A stretch of 64,000 nucleotides of DNA from Actinomycetospora succinea (GTDB lineage Bacteria > Actinomycetota > Actinomycetes > Mycobacteriales > Pseudonocardiaceae), in contig NZ_SNYO01000002.1 in assembly GCF_004363095.1 (NCBI RefSeq), positions 372,001 through 436,000 of the forward strand, written 5' to 3'. The notes under the pieces were generated by a model that searched no databases, was not told the origin of the DNA, and saw only the letters and a program-made list of their open reading frames with translations. How positions within the stretch are numbered: the first letter of the stretch is position 1; each line of letters begins with the position of its first letter. Of the stretch, positions 62,575 through 64,000 are shown piece after piece. The position numbers and the translations under genes are program-made.

Positions 62575-64000
62575 ATGTCCGGCCGGACCCTCCTCGACCA
62601 CCTGCGCGCCCAGGACGACGACACCCTGGGCGCGCTGCTGCGTGCCCGCCCGGACCTCGCCCTCCCCGCCCCCGCCGACACCGGGGTCGTGGCCACCCGC
62701 GCGAGCGTGCGGATGTCGGTCGGGCGCGCCTGCGAGGACCTCGACGCGTTCACCCTGCAGGTGGTCGACGCGCTGCTCGTGGTGCGCGCCGACGAGGCGC
62801 CGGTGGCCGTCGGCGACGTGCTCGCGCTGCTCGGCGCCGACCGCGCCGCGGCGGGCCGGGCCGCCCTCGCCGACCTCGAGAGCCGGGCCCTGTGCTGGCC
62901 GGACGGCTCCACGCTGACGCCGGACCTCCCCACCGCCGACCCCGCCGAGACGGCCACGCTGCGGGCGGTGCCGGCGCTGCGCGACGTGTCGGTGCGCTAC
63001 CCCGGGGGCCTCGGGCGCCCGGCGCCGGAGTTCTCCGCGATCGCCACCGCCGACGACTACGCCGCCGTCGTCGACGCCCTGCCCGCCGACGAGCGCGCCG
63101 TCGTCGAGGCGCTCTCCGCCGACGGACCGGTCGGCCGCAGCCGGGCCCAGGGCGCCGACGACGGCCCGGTCGGCCGGTTGCTCGCCGCCGGCCTGCTGCA
63201 CCGCGTCGACCACGAGACCGTCGAGCTCACCCGCGAGGCCGCCCTCGGCGTGCGCGGCGACCGCCCGCTCGGCGACGTCGCGCTCACGGACCCCATGCCG
63301 CCCCCGCGCGTCCATGCGCCCGCCGACGTCGACGCCGCCGCGGCCGGGGAGATCCTCGAGGTCGTCCGGCGCGCGGAGTCGGTGCTGACGTCGTGGTCGG
63401 ACCACCCGCCCGCCGTCCTGCGCTCCGGCGGGCTCGGGGTGCGCGACCTGCGCCGCGTCGCCCGCGAGCTGGGGCTCACCGAGGTGGACGCGGCCCTGCT
63501 CGTCGAGGTGCTCGCCGGGGCCGGGCTGGTCGCCGTCTCCGAGGGCGCCGACCCGACGTGGACGCCCACCGTCACCGTCGACCGCTGGCTCGCCGCGGGC
63601 CCCGACGTGCGCTGGGTGATGCTCGCCCGGGGCTGGCTCGACACGCCGCGCGCGCCGTCGCTGGTCGGGGCGCGCGACGTCGGCGACAAGCTCATCGGCC
63701 CGCTCTCCGACGAGGCCCGCCGGCCCTGGGCCCCCGCGCTGCGGCGCCGGGTGCTCGACCGGCTGCGCGAGTTCGACGACGGCGAGGGCCCGCCCAGCGC
63801 CGACGACCTCGTTGCCTCCCTGGCCTGGCGCGCGCCGCGCAAGGGCGGGCGCGCGCGCGACGAGATGATCCGCACGGTGCTGCGCGAGGCGACGACGCTG
63901 GGGCTCGTCGCCCACGACGCGATCACCTCGGCGACGCGCGAGCTGCTCGTCCCGGTGCGCGGGCCCGGCGACGACCCGGACGCGGCCGCCGCCGCGGCGC
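62575..64000 (+). CDS. Helicase-associated (XPB/Ssl2-like) winged-helix protein, partial
   Basis: The first 475 residues of a larger protein; the 3' end is outside the window. [20 protein letters not shown] at the start, [20 protein letters not shown], and repeated winged-helix-like blocks ([20 protein letters not shown]) match actinobacterial helicase-associated/helicase C-terminal-domain proteins encoded near XPB helicase genes. ATG 62575, divergent from the 66-residue gene across 86 bp. A DNA-repair or transcription role is presumed from the family only. Confidence 0.72.
   Translation, partial: MSGRTLLDHLRAQDDDTLGALLRARPDLALPAPADTGVVATRASVRMSVGRACEDLDAFTLQVVDALLVVRADEAPVAVGDVLALLGADRAAAGRAALADLESRALCWPDGSTLTPDLPTADPAETATLRAVPALRDVSVRYPGGLGRPAPEFSAIATADDYAAVVDALPADERAVVEALSADGPVGRSRAQGADDGPVGRLLAAGLLHRVDHETVELTREAALGVRGDRPLGDVALTDPMPPPRVHAPADVDAAAAGEILEVVRRAESVLTSWSDHPPAVLRSGGLGVRDLRRVARELGLTEVDAALLVEVLAGAGLVAVSEGADPTWTPTVTVDRWLAAGPDVRWVMLARGWLDTPRAPSLVGARDVGDKLIGPLSDEARRPWAPALRRRVLDRLREFDDGEGPPSADDLVASLAWRAPRKGGRARDEMIRTVLREATTLGLVAHDAITSATRELLVPVRGPGDDPDAAAAAA

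Overview
The window is chromosomal DNA of a very GC-rich actinomycete, most likely a member of the Pseudonocardiales (Pseudonocardia or Actinomycetospora-like). The reasons are the GC content, many GTG starts and 4-bp GTGA/ATGA overlaps, mycofactocin genes, Rpf proteins and red-type RuBisCO beside an NDMA-dependent methanol dehydrogenase. No rRNA, tRNA, CRISPR, insertion sequence or prophage was seen. Gene identities come from reading motifs and family knowledge; no database search was run.

Layout. 0-2.7 kb: two mycofactocin-system OYE/FadH flavin oxidoreductases (the first runs off the window). 2.8-3.3 kb: a DUF1707 protein. 3.5-12.2 kb: a probable operon with a Pls-type (epsilon-polylysine synthetase-like) enzyme, a BPL_N amidotransferase-like protein, an M1 lipoprotein peptidase and a DUF418 membrane protein, followed by an Hsp70-like membrane protein. 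12.2-20.8 kb: a Calvin-Benson-Bassham locus (cbbY, prk, a two-component system, cbbL, cbbS, cbbX, a LysR regulator and class I aldolase). 21-22.9 kb: a His/Ser-rich membrane protein, a hydrolase and a small unknown. 23-25.7 kb: mftC, mftB, mftA with divergent mftR and a GntR gene. 25.8-27.1 kb: a secreted toxin-like protein and a coupled partner. 28.3-33.5 kb: methanol dehydrogenase, MoxR ATPase, VWA protein and a probable mycofactocin methyltransferase. 35.1-40.0 kb: bacterial nitric oxide synthase and a flavohemoglobin with two membrane proteins between them. 40.1-44.2 kb: OsmC, an MFS/HxlR pair, and an AhpD-like/ECF41 sigma pair. 44.2-47.7 kb: a MnoSR-like two-component system with an Fe-type alcohol dehydrogenase. 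47.8-53.2 kb: PIG-L deacetylase, AzlCD, a large LuxR regulator and a methyltransferase. 53.2-56.5 kb: coxF/coxE/coxD-type accessory genes. 57.0-58.8 kb: two Rpf paralogues. 58.8-62.5 kb: moaE, mogA/moaB, moaC, malic enzyme and a MobA-like transferase. 62.6 kb to the end: a helicase-associated protein (partial).

How it fits together. The strongest theme is C1 and alcohol metabolism coupled to CO2 fixation. Methanol dehydrogenase uses mycofactocin as its likely redox partner (mftA/B/C and a MftM-like methyltransferase are here; mftD/E/F are not). MnoSR and an Fe-ADH probably sense or metabolise alcohols. CO2 released by oxidation could be refixed by the red-type RuBisCO with its CbbX activase, prk and CbbY. 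The cox-type accessory genes and molybdopterin genes point to a molybdenum hydroxylase elsewhere in the genome. Separate accessory interests are the poly-amino-acid synthetase operon, the NO synthesis/NO consumption locus, a possible secreted toxin pair, and a recurring class of perfect intergenic palindromes that share GTGAG near one end.
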